A DNA stretch of 64,000 nucleotides from an uncultured Fretibacterium sp. (GTDB lineage Bacteria; Synergistota; Synergistia; Synergistales; Aminobacteriaceae), in contig CAMHMH010000002.1 in assembly GCA_946186205.1 (NCBI GenBank), forward strand, positions 533,252 through 597,251. The letters run 5' to 3'. How positions within the stretch are numbered: position 1 is the stretch's first letter; every line of letters begins with the position of its first letter. Below are positions 9,147-17,998 of this stretch, one piece after another. The position numbers and the translations under genes were made by a program. The notes under the pieces are model-generated. The model was given only the letters and a program-made list of their open reading frames with translations. It had not been told where the DNA came from and searched no databases.

Positions 9147-9234
9147 GAAACCGAATCAACAAGTACGAAACCGAATCGATAAGTATGAAACCGAATCGAC
9201 AAGTACGAATCGAAATCAACGAATCGAAATCAAC
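9147..9234. repeat. Tandem 20-mer and 14-mer array between divergent genes
   Basis: Three head-to-tail copies of a 20-base unit, GAAACCGAATCAACAAGTAC with one to three changes, occupy 9147-9166, 9167-9186 and 9187-9206. Two identical copies of GAATCGAAATCAAC follow at 9207-9220 and 9221-9234, then a degenerate tail. The array fills the space between the transglycosylase promoter and the sugar transferase gene, so it could bind a regulator or be a slippage product. Confidence 0.85.
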
Positions 9235-9281
9235 AAATCAGAATCGAATCATTAAGAGTGAAAGGAGTCTCTCAAATTAAC

Positions 9282-10670
9282 ATGGCCGGAACAAGATCAC
9301 CGTTCGCAAACTTATCTTATTATCTCTTCTCGATCGTTCAAATTTTCATTGATGTATTTCTCTGTCAGTTGTGCTTTCTGATAATACCTCCCTTTGAGTT
9401 TGAAGTCCGCGTATTTCTGACTGGCGCGTCGCTCTCGTGTCTCACTTTCTACAGGCTTTACGGCTTCACGAACTGGACACTATGGGAAGAGACATCATCA
9501 GTCTTAAAGGCGTGGCTTCTGACTCTCTTCATTGATGTGTTGTTCCTGTTCACTGTGAAGTTCAGATTGTCGGCATTCAGAGTCTTTGCGGCGGTCTCTC
9601 TGTTCGTTCCGTTGACATTGACAGCAAGATACTATTTTCGCGTGAAACTGTTCGGACTCGGCCTTCTCGTGAAGAAAGTAATCATACTCGGAGCGGGCGA
9701 GGCGGGAAAATTGTTTGCGGAGAAAATATCCTCATCACCTTTTGCGATTCGCAGGGCAGTATGTTTTCTTGACGATGACGGGTCGAAGCAGGGCTGTGAA
9801 ATTTCGGGCGTGAAAGTTTCGGGAAGGCTCTCGGATTTCGTGAGGGTTCAGAGTGAAGTTAAAGCAGACGAGGCAGTTATAGCGATACCGACGGCGACTC
9901 GGCAGGAATTGGCCGGTATTCTGAATATTGTTGAGCAGCATATAGGGACGGTGCTTTACGTGCCGGATATGTATATGCTTACGGTGTCTTCAGCGTCGAT
10001 AGGGAATCTTGACGGAATGCCGGTTATTTCGTCGTCGCAGGGACTGTTGAATCCCGTGAACAGGTTCGTGAAGTCATTGATTGATTACATCGGTGGATTC
10101 ATTGCGCTTGTGATTTTCTCGCCTGTTATGGTTTGGGCGGCGTACAGAATCAAGAAGGAGGACGGCGGGCCTGTGTTCTTCATTCAGGATCGAGTCGGGT
10201 GGAAGGGGAAACATTTCAGGACGTACAAGTTCCGCTCAATGTACACGAACGCAGAAGAGATTACGAGAAAACTTTTCAGCGACCCGGAAATTTTTGCGGC
10301 CTACAAGAAAGGCATTAAGCTGAAAGATGACCCAAGACTCACAAGCATAGGAGAATACATCAGAAGGACGAGCATTGACGAACTGCCGCAATTGTTCAAC
10401 GTCCTGAAAGGTGAGATGAGTCTTGTCGGGCCTCGTCCGTTAATGCAGAGTGATGTTGATATAGTTTACGGTGAAGAGTTTACGAGAAAAGTTTACTCAG
10501 CGAAGCCGGGCCTCACAGGAATATGGCAGGTAAGCGGGAGAAGTGATCTTGATGCAAATTTCCGGCGCGAGATTAACTGCTACTACGTTCACAACTGGAG
10601 CATATGGTTAGACATAGCGATACTGCTGAAGACTCCGTTAGCTGTTGTAACACACAAGGGAGCGTATTAA
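9282..10670 (+). CDS. Polyprenyl glycosylphosphotransferase (WbaP/EpsE-like)
   Basis: The enzyme transfers a sugar-1-phosphate to undecaprenyl phosphate, the first step of an exopolysaccharide or O-antigen unit. The 462-residue protein has four or five N-terminal helices, a Rossmann-like CoA-binding domain ([15 protein letters not shown] near residue 130) and a C-terminal bacterial sugar-transferase domain. That domain shows [20 protein letters not shown] and [20 protein letters not shown], including the conserved Pro-Arg-Pro. Start choice is uncertain: GTG at 9258 contains the ribosome site, ATG at 9282 is 14 bases past AAAGGAG, and an ATT at 9276 sits at better spacing. Other polysaccharide genes are not adjacent. 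Confidence 0.85.
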   Translation: MAGTRSPFANLSYYLFSIVQIFIDVFLCQLCFLIIPPFEFEVRVFLTGASLSCLTFYRLYGFTNWTLWEETSSVLKAWLLTLFIDVLFLFTVKFRLSAFRVFAAVSLFVPLTLTARYYFRVKLFGLGLLVKKVIILGAGEAGKLFAEKISSSPFAIRRAVCFLDDDGSKQGCEISGVKVSGRLSDFVRVQSEVKADEAVIAIPTATRQELAGILNIVEQHIGTVLYVPDMYMLTVSSASIGNLDGMPVISSSQGLLNPVNRFVKSLIDYIGGFIALVIFSPVMVWAAYRIKKEDGGPVFFIQDRVGWKGKHFRTYKFRSMYTNAEEITRKLFSDPEIFAAYKKGIKLKDDPRLTSIGEYIRRTSIDELPQLFNVLKGEMSLVGPRPLMQSDVDIVYGEEFTRKVYSAKPGLTGIWQVSGRSDLDANFRREINCYYVHNWSIWLDIAILLKTPLAVVTHKGAY

Positions 10671-10717
10671 TCTGCGTGTATAATTAGCCGTGAAAATCCC
10701 ATAAAGGAGACAATAAT

Positions 10718-11995
10718 ATGAATGCGTTTGAGACTCTGAGGGAGCGCGGTTATTTCGAGTGGTGCACGAATGAAGAGCGGCTCTCACAAGTCATGAATGA
10801 AGAGATGATTACGGCTTACGTAGGATTTGACCCGACAGCGGACAGCCTTCACGTCGGGCATTTGATTCCGCTGATGGCGCTGGGATGGTTGCAGAGAGCA
10901 GGACACAGACCTATTGCGCTCGCAGGAGGCGGAACGGGACTCATCGGCGACCCTTCCGGAAAAAGCAAAGAACGCAACCTCATCACACTTGAAGCGGTCA
11001 TGCACAACATAGAGGGCGTGAAGAAGCAGCTCGTGAAATTCCTCAACTTTGACTGCGGTGAAAACTCTGCATTGCTCCTCAACAATTACGACTGGTTAAG
11101 CAAAATTTCTTTCCTCGATGTGCTTCACGATGTGGGAAAATATTTCTCCGTCAACAACCTTATAGCCCGCGAATATATCCGCTCACGCCTCGAAGACCCC
11201 GAAAAAGGAATCTCCTACACAGAATTTTCTTACGTCCTGCTTCAGGCGATGGACTTCAAGTATCTGAATGAACATTACAATTGTCGCTTGCAGATGGGCG
11301 GAAATGATCAGCAGGGAAATTTGTTAGCAGGTTCTGACTACATACGGAGGACAACAGGCGCGGAAGTTTTCGGACTCACTCAGCCTCTTTTGCTCACGTC
11401 ATCGGGTACAAAGTTCGGAAAAACTGAGGCCGGCGCGGTGTGGCTTGACCCGGAGAAAACGAGTCCGTACAAGTTCTATCAGTTCTGGTTCAACACGGAG
11501 GACAAAGACGCAGAAAGACTCCTCAAGCTGTATACATTCCTTCCGATTGACGAAATCAAATCCATCATGGCCGAGCATGAACAATCCCCGGAGAAGAGAG
11601 TCGCGCAGAAGAAACTAGCATACGAGGTTACAGCGACAGTACACGGAGTCGATACGGCAAAAAGCGTAATCACAGCCAGCGAGATTTTGTTCAACCCGAA
11701 AATTGATTTTGCTGACGTTAGCGTTGAAACTTGCGAAATGCTCAAGCAGGAAATCCCTTACGCGAAACTTGAAGGCTTGAGTCTTCCTGCGGGAGTCGTC
11801 AATGTCCTTTCAGCGTCAGGGGCTTGCGAGTCAAACGGCGAGGCAAAGCGCGCAATACGCCAGGGAGGAGTCTCGGTCAACGGCGTGAAGATTACGGACG
11901 AGAAAGCAGAGATTAGCCCGTCAATGTTAATCGCGGAAAAATATTTGTTCCTCAGAATAGGCCGGAAGAAATTCAGCATGGCCGAAATTGCGTAA
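10718..11995 (+). CDS. tyrS: Tyrosyl-tRNA synthetase
   Basis: The class I synthetase charges tRNA-Tyr. At 425 residues it is of normal length. The HIGH-type motif is HVGH (in DSLHVGHLIPLM, residue about 46), the tyrosine pocket includes GGNDQQGN, and the KMSKS equivalent is KFGKTEAG near residue 230. The C-terminal S4 RNA-binding domain spans roughly residues 360-415. AAAGGAG precedes the ATG by 9 bases. A TATAAT at 10679-10684 may be its -10 box. It leads a plus-strand run of overlapping genes that continues to 20.8 kb. Confidence 0.95.
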   Translation: MNAFETLRERGYFEWCTNEERLSQVMNEEMITAYVGFDPTADSLHVGHLIPLMALGWLQRAGHRPIALAGGGTGLIGDPSGKSKERNLITLEAVMHNIEGVKKQLVKFLNFDCGENSALLLNNYDWLSKISFLDVLHDVGKYFSVNNLIAREYIRSRLEDPEKGISYTEFSYVLLQAMDFKYLNEHYNCRLQMGGNDQQGNLLAGSDYIRRTTGAEVFGLTQPLLLTSSGTKFGKTEAGAVWLDPEKTSPYKFYQFWFNTEDKDAERLLKLYTFLPIDEIKSIMAEHEQSPEKRVAQKKLAYEVTATVHGVDTAKSVITASEILFNPKIDFADVSVETCEMLKQEIPYAKLEGLSLPAGVVNVLSASGACESNGEAKRAIRQGGVSVNGVKITDEKAEISPSMLIAEKYLFLRIGRKKFSMAEIA

Positions 11996-11999
11996 CACT

Positions 12000-12767
12000 A
12001 TGCACACATGCACATGGTATATAGCTGGGAATGTCAGCGATGTTTTGTCGCAGGTCATAAAGGACATGGCCAACGCACTGCGGAGTCATTCCCGGAACAT
12101 TGACATTGACGTTATCAGCGCAAAGGAGTCCTACAAGGCAGGGTTTGAGCGAGTGAGAAATATTTTCAGGAAGCGTGAGATATGGCACTTGTTCGGGCGC
12201 GCTCCGTTCTGGTGGCGAATCGTAAGGCTACATTCGCGGACTGTTCACACGTTGCTTGAGAATAATTATTGGGCGGGTCATCCTTCGAGGTTCTTCACAG
12301 AGGGCGCGAAATCTGGCGAGGCTGTAATCTTCCCTGTGTTTGATCCGTTAAGCTCATACACTGAGGACGGGAAGAAGGCTGTATTTGTCCGGGACGGTCG
12401 CAAAGTCCCTGAAGGTGATTACGAGGTTGCGGACATCACAGAAAAGTTATTGCGTCCTGAAGCACTCAGCGGGATATACATTGCGAACGACACAGGCCCC
12501 CGCGAGGCAATGAGGGCAGGTATTCTCACGATGAGAGGAGTCTGCGTTGCGTCAGAGAAGTCCGGGTATCTTGATGAGATTCTTGGGCCTGATGGTTACT
12601 TTCTGATTCGTGATGAGGAAGATTTGCCCCGGATAATTCAGCAGGGACTCGGCAACAGGGGAAAGCATACGGCCATGACAGCGCGTCATTTCCTGAACTC
12701 CCGTCGGTCTCACGAACGCTGTGCAAGCTCAATCATAAGTCTTTACAGGAAGATCATATCAGAATGA
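12000..12767 (+). CDS. Glycosyltransferase-like protein, divergent and short
   Basis: The 255-residue protein resembles a shortened GT-B glycosyltransferase. The second half has the GT4-like order of a small-residue turn (YIANDTGPREAMRAGILTM), a strand, then ILGPDGYFLIRDEEDLPRII, where family members bind the nucleotide sugar. The canonical E-x7-E motif is not clearly present, so activity is uncertain. The ATG at 12000 lies 4 bases after the tyrS stop with no ribosome site, suggesting coupling; a TTG at 11988 is an alternative. It overlaps the following acyltransferase (ATGA), so both may act in envelope lipid or glycan assembly. Confidence 0.5.
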   Translation: MHTCTWYIAGNVSDVLSQVIKDMANALRSHSRNIDIDVISAKESYKAGFERVRNIFRKREIWHLFGRAPFWWRIVRLHSRTVHTLLENNYWAGHPSRFFTEGAKSGEAVIFPVFDPLSSYTEDGKKAVFVRDGRKVPEGDYEVADITEKLLRPEALSGIYIANDTGPREAMRAGILTMRGVCVASEKSGYLDEILGPDGYFLIRDEEDLPRIIQQGLGNRGKHTAMTARHFLNSRRSHERCASSIISLYRKIISE

Positions 12768-13636
12768 GCAAACTTGCAGTGAAAGCCATAAAAATATTTG
12801 AGCGTCTCTGCGACACAGGAACAAAGGGAAGACTGACTCAAAAATTTTTGTCGGGACTCCTCAAAATGATTCACCCGCGAGCGCGACTCGTTGATGAGAA
12901 TTTGAAGCGCGCTTACCCTGATGCCCCGTCGCAATGGAGGAAGGATATACGCTCGGCCATGTATGACAATTTAGCGTGGACGATCACGGAGATATTAGCC
13001 CTTCAGCGAGACCCCGTTAAGATTCTTGACTGGGTGAAAACAACGGGCAATCCTGAAATCGCAGATGAGCTTATTGACGCAAACAAAGGAGCTATATTTT
13101 TGTCGGGACATTTCGGTAACTGGGAGATCATGGCCGCATGGTACGCACAGTACACAAAGAAGCGTCATCATCAAATGTACGTTGTAGCGCAGCCCATTCA
13201 CGACAAGGACATATCAGACTACATTGACGGACTGCGTAATCATATGGGCGTTGACCTTCTGCCGAGTCATTACCCCGTTCAGAAGTATGCGAGACTCCTC
13301 AAAGCCGGGAATCATATCGCGCTTCTGAATGATGTCGCGGGCTACAAAGAAATGATTGTGCCTTTCATGGGTCATGACGCAACGAACCTACCAGGCCCGG
13401 CAATAATGGCAATGCTTTCAGGAGTTCCGATTGTCCCGGTCTGCATTTACCGCAACGCTCCCTTTCAGCACGAGATAGAATTTTTCCCGCCGATAGAGAT
13501 GCCCGACTCAAAATTGCCGCGAGAGGAACGAATCCGAAAGATCATTCTTGACTGCAATACAGCGATCGAGAGATTCATACGCAGAAGGCCGGAGCTTTGG
13601 TTCTGGCTTCATAACAGATGGAAACGGAGAGAATAA
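12764..13636 (+). CDS. LpxL/HtrB-family acyltransferase (first copy)
   Basis: The family adds secondary acyl chains to lipid A or related glycolipids at the inner membrane. The catalytic HX4E motif is HFGNWE at residues 116-121, preceded by GAIFLSG. The 290-residue length and closing RRPELWFWLHNRWK are typical of LpxL. It lacks an obvious N-terminal transmembrane helix. It overlaps the preceding glycosyltransferase-like gene by four bases and touches queD. A paralogue is encoded at 35743-36606, so the organism probably has at least two such acylation steps. Confidence 0.85.
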   Translation: MSKLAVKAIKIFERLCDTGTKGRLTQKFLSGLLKMIHPRARLVDENLKRAYPDAPSQWRKDIRSAMYDNLAWTITEILALQRDPVKILDWVKTTGNPEIADELIDANKGAIFLSGHFGNWEIMAAWYAQYTKKRHHQMYVVAQPIHDKDISDYIDGLRNHMGVDLLPSHYPVQKYARLLKAGNHIALLNDVAGYKEMIVPFMGHDATNLPGPAIMAMLSGVPIVPVCIYRNAPFQHEIEFFPPIEMPDSKLPREERIRKIILDCNTAIERFIRRRPELWFWLHNRWKRRE

Positions 13637-14011
13637 ATGTTACTGTCAAAAGATTTCACGTTCGACGCAGCGCACAACCTCATAAATTATCACGGAAAAT
13701 GCGAGAGGCTTCACGGTCATACATACAGGCTTCGAGTCATCGTTGAAGGAACGCCCGACTCTGAAGGAATGATTATCGACTTCATAGAGCTGAAAGCCGT
13801 CGTGAAAGAGCGAGTCATTTCCCGGCTTGATCATTCGTACATCAACGAAATCATTTCACAGCCGAGCGCGGAAAATATAGCTTTGTGGATCTGGGATGAG
13901 CTTGAAGAGTCTGTGAGGCGTGAGAATTGCTCATTGTATGAGATTCATGTTTGGGAGACAGCAGACAGTCGGGTTATTCTCAGGAGGGATGATATTAATT
14001 GCCGGAGATAG
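13637..14011 (+). CDS. queD: 6-carboxy-tetrahydropterin synthase
   Basis: QueD converts dihydroneopterin triphosphate to 6-carboxytetrahydropterin, the second step of the queuosine/7-deazaguanine route. The 124-residue protein has the zinc-binding histidines His13, His26 and His28 (AAHN and RLHGHTY), the catalytic Cys22 (GKCERLHG) and the LDHSYIN motif with the catalytic His. FolE2, which supplies the substrate from GTP, lies two genes downstream. QueC and QueE are not in the window. Confidence 0.9.
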   Translation: MLLSKDFTFDAAHNLINYHGKCERLHGHTYRLRVIVEGTPDSEGMIIDFIELKAVVKERVISRLDHSYINEIISQPSAENIALWIWDELEESVRRENCSLYEIHVWETADSRVILRRDDINCRR

Positions 14012-14253
14012 CGAGATTTTACGGGCTAATCATCAAAATGTACTTCACGAATGACAAGAATGCCGCGCCGAATTTCAACGCCCTATACGGTGAATATATG
14101 GGAGAATTTGACATTAACACGCTGGAAATGTTCAAAGGAGATTTGCCGCCGCGAGCCGTTAATATCGTCAGAGAATGGGCGGTGCTTCATCAGTCCGAGC
14201 TTCTCGAAATGTGGAACTCCCAAAAGATTCGCAGGCTTCCTCCGCTGGTTTAG
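13999..14253 (+). CDS. DUF4160 family protein
   Basis: The 84-residue protein begins PEIARFYGLIIKMYF and has AAPNFNALYGEYMGEFD and PRAVNIVREWAVLHQSEL, the usual features of DUF4160. The start is a TTG at 13999, 11 bases after AGGAGG (13982-13987), inside the queD end (13-base overlap). Members are usually paired with a DUF2442 gene; the 48 bases before folE2 are too short to hold one. The function of the family is unknown, though the paired arrangement has suggested a toxin-antitoxin-like role. Confidence 0.75.
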   Translation: MPEIARFYGLIIKMYFTNDKNAAPNFNALYGEYMGEFDINTLEMFKGDLPPRAVNIVREWAVLHQSELLEMWNSQKIRRLPPLV

Positions 14254-14301
14254 TGTTTAGCTGAAGCTGTGATGAATTGTACGAGAATGGAAGATGACTA
14301 A

Positions 14302-15072
14302 ATGAAAGACGTACAGAAAGAATATGACTCCCGTAACATTCAGATTGACCGCGTTGGAGTCCGCAACGTTAATTACCCGATAATCACTCTATATCATGAC
14401 GGAGGGACTCAATCCACAATCGCAAGAATATCAATGAGCGTCTTATTGCCCCGTGAATATCGCGGGACTCACATGAGCAGGTTTATTGAGACTCTCGAAG
14501 AATATCGCGGCAGAGTCTCCCCTCATAACCTCGAAGGCTTCACGCGCCGACTCTGTGAGAAGCTCAACGCCTCAGAAAGCTCAGTGCGATTCAGATTCCC
14601 GTATTACTTCAGAAAGAAAGCTCCCGTTTCAGGCATAGAAAGTTTCAGCAAGTGCGACATAGATCTTCAGGCAAATTACACAGTAGGACATTTCGACATG
14701 GTTACGGGACTCGCTCTCAGTGTTCAGACTTTATGCCCCTGCTCAAAGGAAATCTCACAGTACGGGGCGCATAATCAGCGGGCAGTTGTCTCACTCAAAG
14801 TACGCTGCAAAGGTCTCGTGTGGTTCGAGGAACTAATAGCGATGATTGAGGAGTCAGCTTCATCACCTCTGTATACATTGCTGAAACGTGAGGACGAAAA
14901 ATTTATCACTGAACATGCTTACGAGAATCCCCGGTTTGTTGAGGACGTTATACGGGAGCTTGCAGTGAGGCTTGACGCTGAAGACCGAATAACGTGGTAC
15001 AGCGCGAGTGTTGAGAGCGAAGAGAGCATTCACGATCACAGCGCGTTTGCGGAGATTGAGCGCGGTAAATGA
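14302..15072 (+). CDS. folE2: GTP cyclohydrolase IB
   Basis: FolE2 converts GTP to dihydroneopterin triphosphate, the shared precursor of folate and queuosine. The 256-residue product shows the family markers RGTHMSRF near residue 55 and QTLCPCSKEISQYGAHNQR near residue 143, which holds the catalytic Cys and metal ligands. Closeness to queD suggests it feeds the deazaguanine pathway here. FolE2 does not require zinc, which is relevant in low-zinc conditions. Its stop overlaps the next gene by four bases. Confidence 0.9.
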   Translation: MKDVQKEYDSRNIQIDRVGVRNVNYPIITLYHDGGTQSTIARISMSVLLPREYRGTHMSRFIETLEEYRGRVSPHNLEGFTRRLCEKLNASESSVRFRFPYYFRKKAPVSGIESFSKCDIDLQANYTVGHFDMVTGLALSVQTLCPCSKEISQYGAHNQRAVVSLKVRCKGLVWFEELIAMIEESASSPLYTLLKREDEKFITEHAYENPRFVEDVIRELAVRLDAEDRITWYSASVESEESIHDHSAFAEIERGK

Positions 15073-15998
15073 GACGGCGCAAGAGAAGGGGACTCCCTCA
15101 GCGTTTGCTTTACTATTCGCTTCTCGTGTTCATATTCGTGATGTCCTACAGGGTTTACCGCTCGTGGTATGAGGACTACAAATTTTCGCACCCAAGAATT
15201 ATTGAGGCAGTAACAACAAATTACAGCGAAGAGCAGCCGTTAGACGGTATATTGCTGTGGGACGAGCAGTTGATTTACGCAACAAAGAGCGGCTTCCTCA
15301 CGTACCCTTCAGCACGTCCGCGAATGGTCGCAAAGGGTGAAATTCTCGCGGCTATCGACGGAACAGCTATATACGCTCCTTACCCCGCATACTTTTTTCC
15401 GGGACTCGACGGCCAGGAAGGTCAATGGGTTTACGCAAAACTATGGCCGGATTTCGCTCCTTATCCCGAATTTGAAGACGCAAAACTCATCGACGAAGGA
15501 ACATACTTGCAGCGCGGAGAACCAATCGGCAAATTGATTCCTCAGCCGCAAATCTTGAGGTGCATAACTTATCTTGATACATCGCCTTCACTCGAACGGA
15601 CTCTCAAGAACAAGCAGAGTCCCGCAATAAGAATACGCACAGAAGACGAGGGAAAAGAACGAAAAGCAGAAGTTGTAGCTGTGAAATCTTCAGGGCAGAA
15701 GCTCAAAGTATATTTGCGTCTTCCTTTCTTCCCGCCGGGACTCGTAAGGTCAAGGAGCTTTCATGCGAGCGTGATAACAGACGTTCAGAAAGGCATAATG
15801 ATTCCTGACACGGCAGTTATTACACGGGACGGAAAAAACAAAGTATATATCCTTGAGGGTAACAGCCCTATTCTACATGTCATTGAAGGCTTCCCGGCTG
15901 ATGAGGAAAATTTTTTCATTGAGAAGGGAGTCAGTCACGGCGACAAATTAATACTCGACGCTTCAGCAATAAAAGACGAAAAAGAAAGGATCTGGTGA
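15069..15998 (+). CDS. HlyD-like membrane-anchored adaptor protein
   Basis: The 309-residue protein has a basic N-terminus and one membrane helix (residues about 13-29), then an exported region with beta-rich biotinyl-lipoyl-like segments (VAKGEILAAIDGTAIYAP and YLQRGEPIGKLIP). A late segment, GIMIPDTAVITRDGKNKVYI, resembles the barrel and membrane-proximal part of HlyD-family adaptors. Genes of this type stand just upstream of yggS-sepF in several Firmicutes-like genomes, which matches the order here. No transporter partner is adjacent, so a role in envelope or division is an inference from position. Confidence 0.55.
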   Translation: MRRRKRRGLPQRLLYYSLLVFIFVMSYRVYRSWYEDYKFSHPRIIEAVTTNYSEEQPLDGILLWDEQLIYATKSGFLTYPSARPRMVAKGEILAAIDGTAIYAPYPAYFFPGLDGQEGQWVYAKLWPDFAPYPEFEDAKLIDEGTYLQRGEPIGKLIPQPQILRCITYLDTSPSLERTLKNKQSPAIRIRTEDEGKERKAEVVAVKSSGQKLKVYLRLPFFPPGLVRSRSFHASVITDVQKGIMIPDTAVITRDGKNKVYILEGNSPILHVIEGFPADEENFFIEKGVSHGDKLILDASAIKDEKERIW

Positions 15999-16001
15999 AA
16001 G

Positions 16002-16688
16002 TTGAACGCAGACGAAATACGCGAACGAATCGACTCCGCAATGTCAAAGGCAGGACGAAAGGACAAGGTATTTTTCGCGGCAGTCAGCAAGACACGAACG
16101 GTTGACGAAATGAGAGAGGCCGAAAAAATTTCATGGGTTGATTACTTCGGGGAGAACAGAGTCCAAGAGGCCGAGTCAAAACGAAAGGTTTACGGAGCGT
16201 CGCGAGTCCCCTGGCGTTTAATCGGTCATCTTCAGGCGAACAAAGCACGAAAGGCAGCAGAAATTTTTGACACGATCGACAGCATTGACTCTCAGGACTT
16301 GGCGCAGAGACTCAACCGCATAGCAAACGAACTCGGAAAGATTATCCCGGTATTGATTGAGGTCAATACTTCCGGAGAAGAGAGCAAATCAGGAATTGAC
16401 CCTGCGAATTTCCCCGCGCTTCTTGAAGCTGTGATGTCTCAGGAAAATTTGAGGCTTGAAGGATTAATGACAGTGGGACCGATCACAGAGTCCGAACGCG
16501 AAATCAGGAATGCCTTTGCGACTCTCAGGACTCTTTCAGAGAATGCGAGAATCAAAACGGGACTCGATCTTCCGACTCTCTCGATGGGAATGAGTGATGA
16601 TTTTGAGCTTGCCATTCTTGAAGGAAGCACATTGATTCGAATCGGGACTCTTTTATTCGGCCCAAGAGATTACACCCGCAACCCTTAA
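16002..16688 (+). CDS. YggS-type PLP homeostasis protein
   Basis: The 228-residue PLP-binding TIM-barrel protein buffers free pyridoxal phosphate. The PLP lysine lies in AAVSKTRTVDEM (residue about 29). Other family motifs are YFGENRVQE, WRLIGHLQANKARKA, LIEVNTSGEESKSG and LSMGMSDDFELAI. The start is a TTG at 16002, 11 bases past AAAGGA. Its place next to sepF and divIVA is the classical ylm/division cluster arrangement. Confidence 0.9.
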   Translation: MNADEIRERIDSAMSKAGRKDKVFFAAVSKTRTVDEMREAEKISWVDYFGENRVQEAESKRKVYGASRVPWRLIGHLQANKARKAAEIFDTIDSIDSQDLAQRLNRIANELGKIIPVLIEVNTSGEESKSGIDPANFPALLEAVMSQENLRLEGLMTVGPITESEREIRNAFATLRTLSENARIKTGLDLPTLSMGMSDDFELAILEGSTLIRIGTLLFGPRDYTRNP

Positions 16689-16760
16689 TCCCTATTCATA
16701 ATTTTTTATGGTATATTTAGCGTATTCACAACTGCATAATTTTACGGGAGGTTGTTATAG

Positions 16761-17174
16761 TTGAACTTCATGAAATTCTTCGGATTCGAGAATGACGAAG
16801 ACGATTACGACGACAGCGACGACTACAAAGAAGAACCGCGCAAAAAATCACCCTCAAGAAAAGACTCATCGTCACGCCCGGCATCAGGCAACTCAAACGC
16901 GGGCGGAAAATTGATTCTCTTCAACGGCATAGCGTCAGACAGCGACAAACGGAGACTCCGCGAGGCATTCAACAACGGCGCAATGATTCTCATAGACCTT
17001 CACACACTGAACCAGCGCGATTTTGACGAGGACGGGAAAGACTTCATAACCTTCATGGGCGGTGTAGCCTTTGCGAGGAATGGTGAGCTTAGATTCATTG
17101 AGCCTGCGCAGTATCTTGTTACGCCGCGGTCTGACATGTTTGAAGTTTGGCCGGAAGGAGAGACTAACGAATGA
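16761..17174 (+). CDS. sepF: Cell division protein SepF
   Basis: SepF binds and bundles FtsZ filaments and tethers them to the membrane. The 137-residue product begins with an amphipathic segment (NFMKFFGF), then an acidic and Ser/Lys linker of about 40 residues, then the SepF core (residues about 50-130) with DLHTLNQRDFDEDGKDFITFMGGVAFA. TTG at 16761 follows GGGAGG. It is separated from yggS by 72 bases and overlaps divIVA by four. Confidence 0.9.
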   Translation: MNFMKFFGFENDEDDYDDSDDYKEEPRKKSPSRKDSSSRPASGNSNAGGKLILFNGIASDSDKRRLREAFNNGAMILIDLHTLNQRDFDEDGKDFITFMGGVAFARNGELRFIEPAQYLVTPRSDMFEVWPEGETNE

Positions 17175-17998
17175 GCGACTTGCTGACAGCGAAAGATGTT
17201 GAAGTAAAAATTTTCAAGAAGGTGCGTTTCGGGGGATATTCAGTGCCTGAGGTTGAAGACTTTCTGAATCAGGTTGCGGATGATCTTGAAGCATACGTGA
17301 CTCAGCTTGACGAAAAGGAAGCAAGGATACAGGAGCTTGAAGCGTTCGTGAAAAAGCAGGAGGCCATGACCGACGCAATAAAGGACGCATTGATTCAGGC
17401 ACGCAAGGCCGCAAAAGACATGGAGGAGCAGGCACGCACTCAGACCGAGAAAATATTAGCCCAGGCTGAAGAGGAAGCAAAACAGCACGTAGCAGAAGCA
17501 GACGGACTCGTTCAGGCGCGAATCGATGAGGCTGAAAGGAAAGCAAACGACATAATAGCACAGGCGAAAATCTCAGCTGAGGAAATCTCGCAGTCAACTC
17601 AGGACAAACGCGCACAGGCTGAATACTCACTCTCAAACATCGAGCAGGAGTTAGAGTCAAAACGCCGTGAAGCAGAGAGCAAAGCCAATGACATATTATC
17701 GTCAGCAAGAGAAGAGGCCAAAAAGATTCTTGGTGATGCCGAACGACAGACAGCCGAATATGAGAGTCAGTTACGATTCCTGAGCCTTCAGAAGCAGCAG
17801 TTCCTGAAGGACGCATATTCACTCCTGATAGATTTTGGGAAGATCGTCGACAACGCACAGGAAGAAATTGACGCAGAGATGGCAGACTTCCCGCCCTCAG
17901 AGCTTCCCGCAGACAACCGCGACATTCAGACATTCAGCATTTCACCGAAGCCGGAAGAATCCGCCGGGACTGTGAATGATAAAGCAAACGAGGAATAA
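17171..17998 (+). CDS. divIVA: DivIVA-domain coiled-coil protein
   Basis: The 275-residue protein starts with the DivIVA lipid-binding motif (VEVKIFKKVRFGGYSVPEVEDFLNQV is its extent, residues about 10-34). A long Ala/Glu/Lys coiled coil to residue about 225 and an acidic tail follow. DivIVA proteins sense membrane curvature at poles and septa and recruit partners. It directly follows sepF, consistent with division or polar organisation. Confidence 0.85.
   Translation: MSDLLTAKDVEVKIFKKVRFGGYSVPEVEDFLNQVADDLEAYVTQLDEKEARIQELEAFVKKQEAMTDAIKDALIQARKAAKDMEEQARTQTEKILAQAEEEAKQHVAEADGLVQARIDEAERKANDIIAQAKISAEEISQSTQDKRAQAEYSLSNIEQELESKRREAESKANDILSSAREEAKKILGDAERQTAEYESQLRFLSLQKQQFLKDAYSLLIDFGKIVDNAQEEIDAEMADFPPSELPADNRDIQTFSISPKPEESAGTVNDKANEE

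Noticed and set aside
9147..9234. CRISPR array
   Set aside because: The units are contiguous with no spacers, and no cas gene is in the window.
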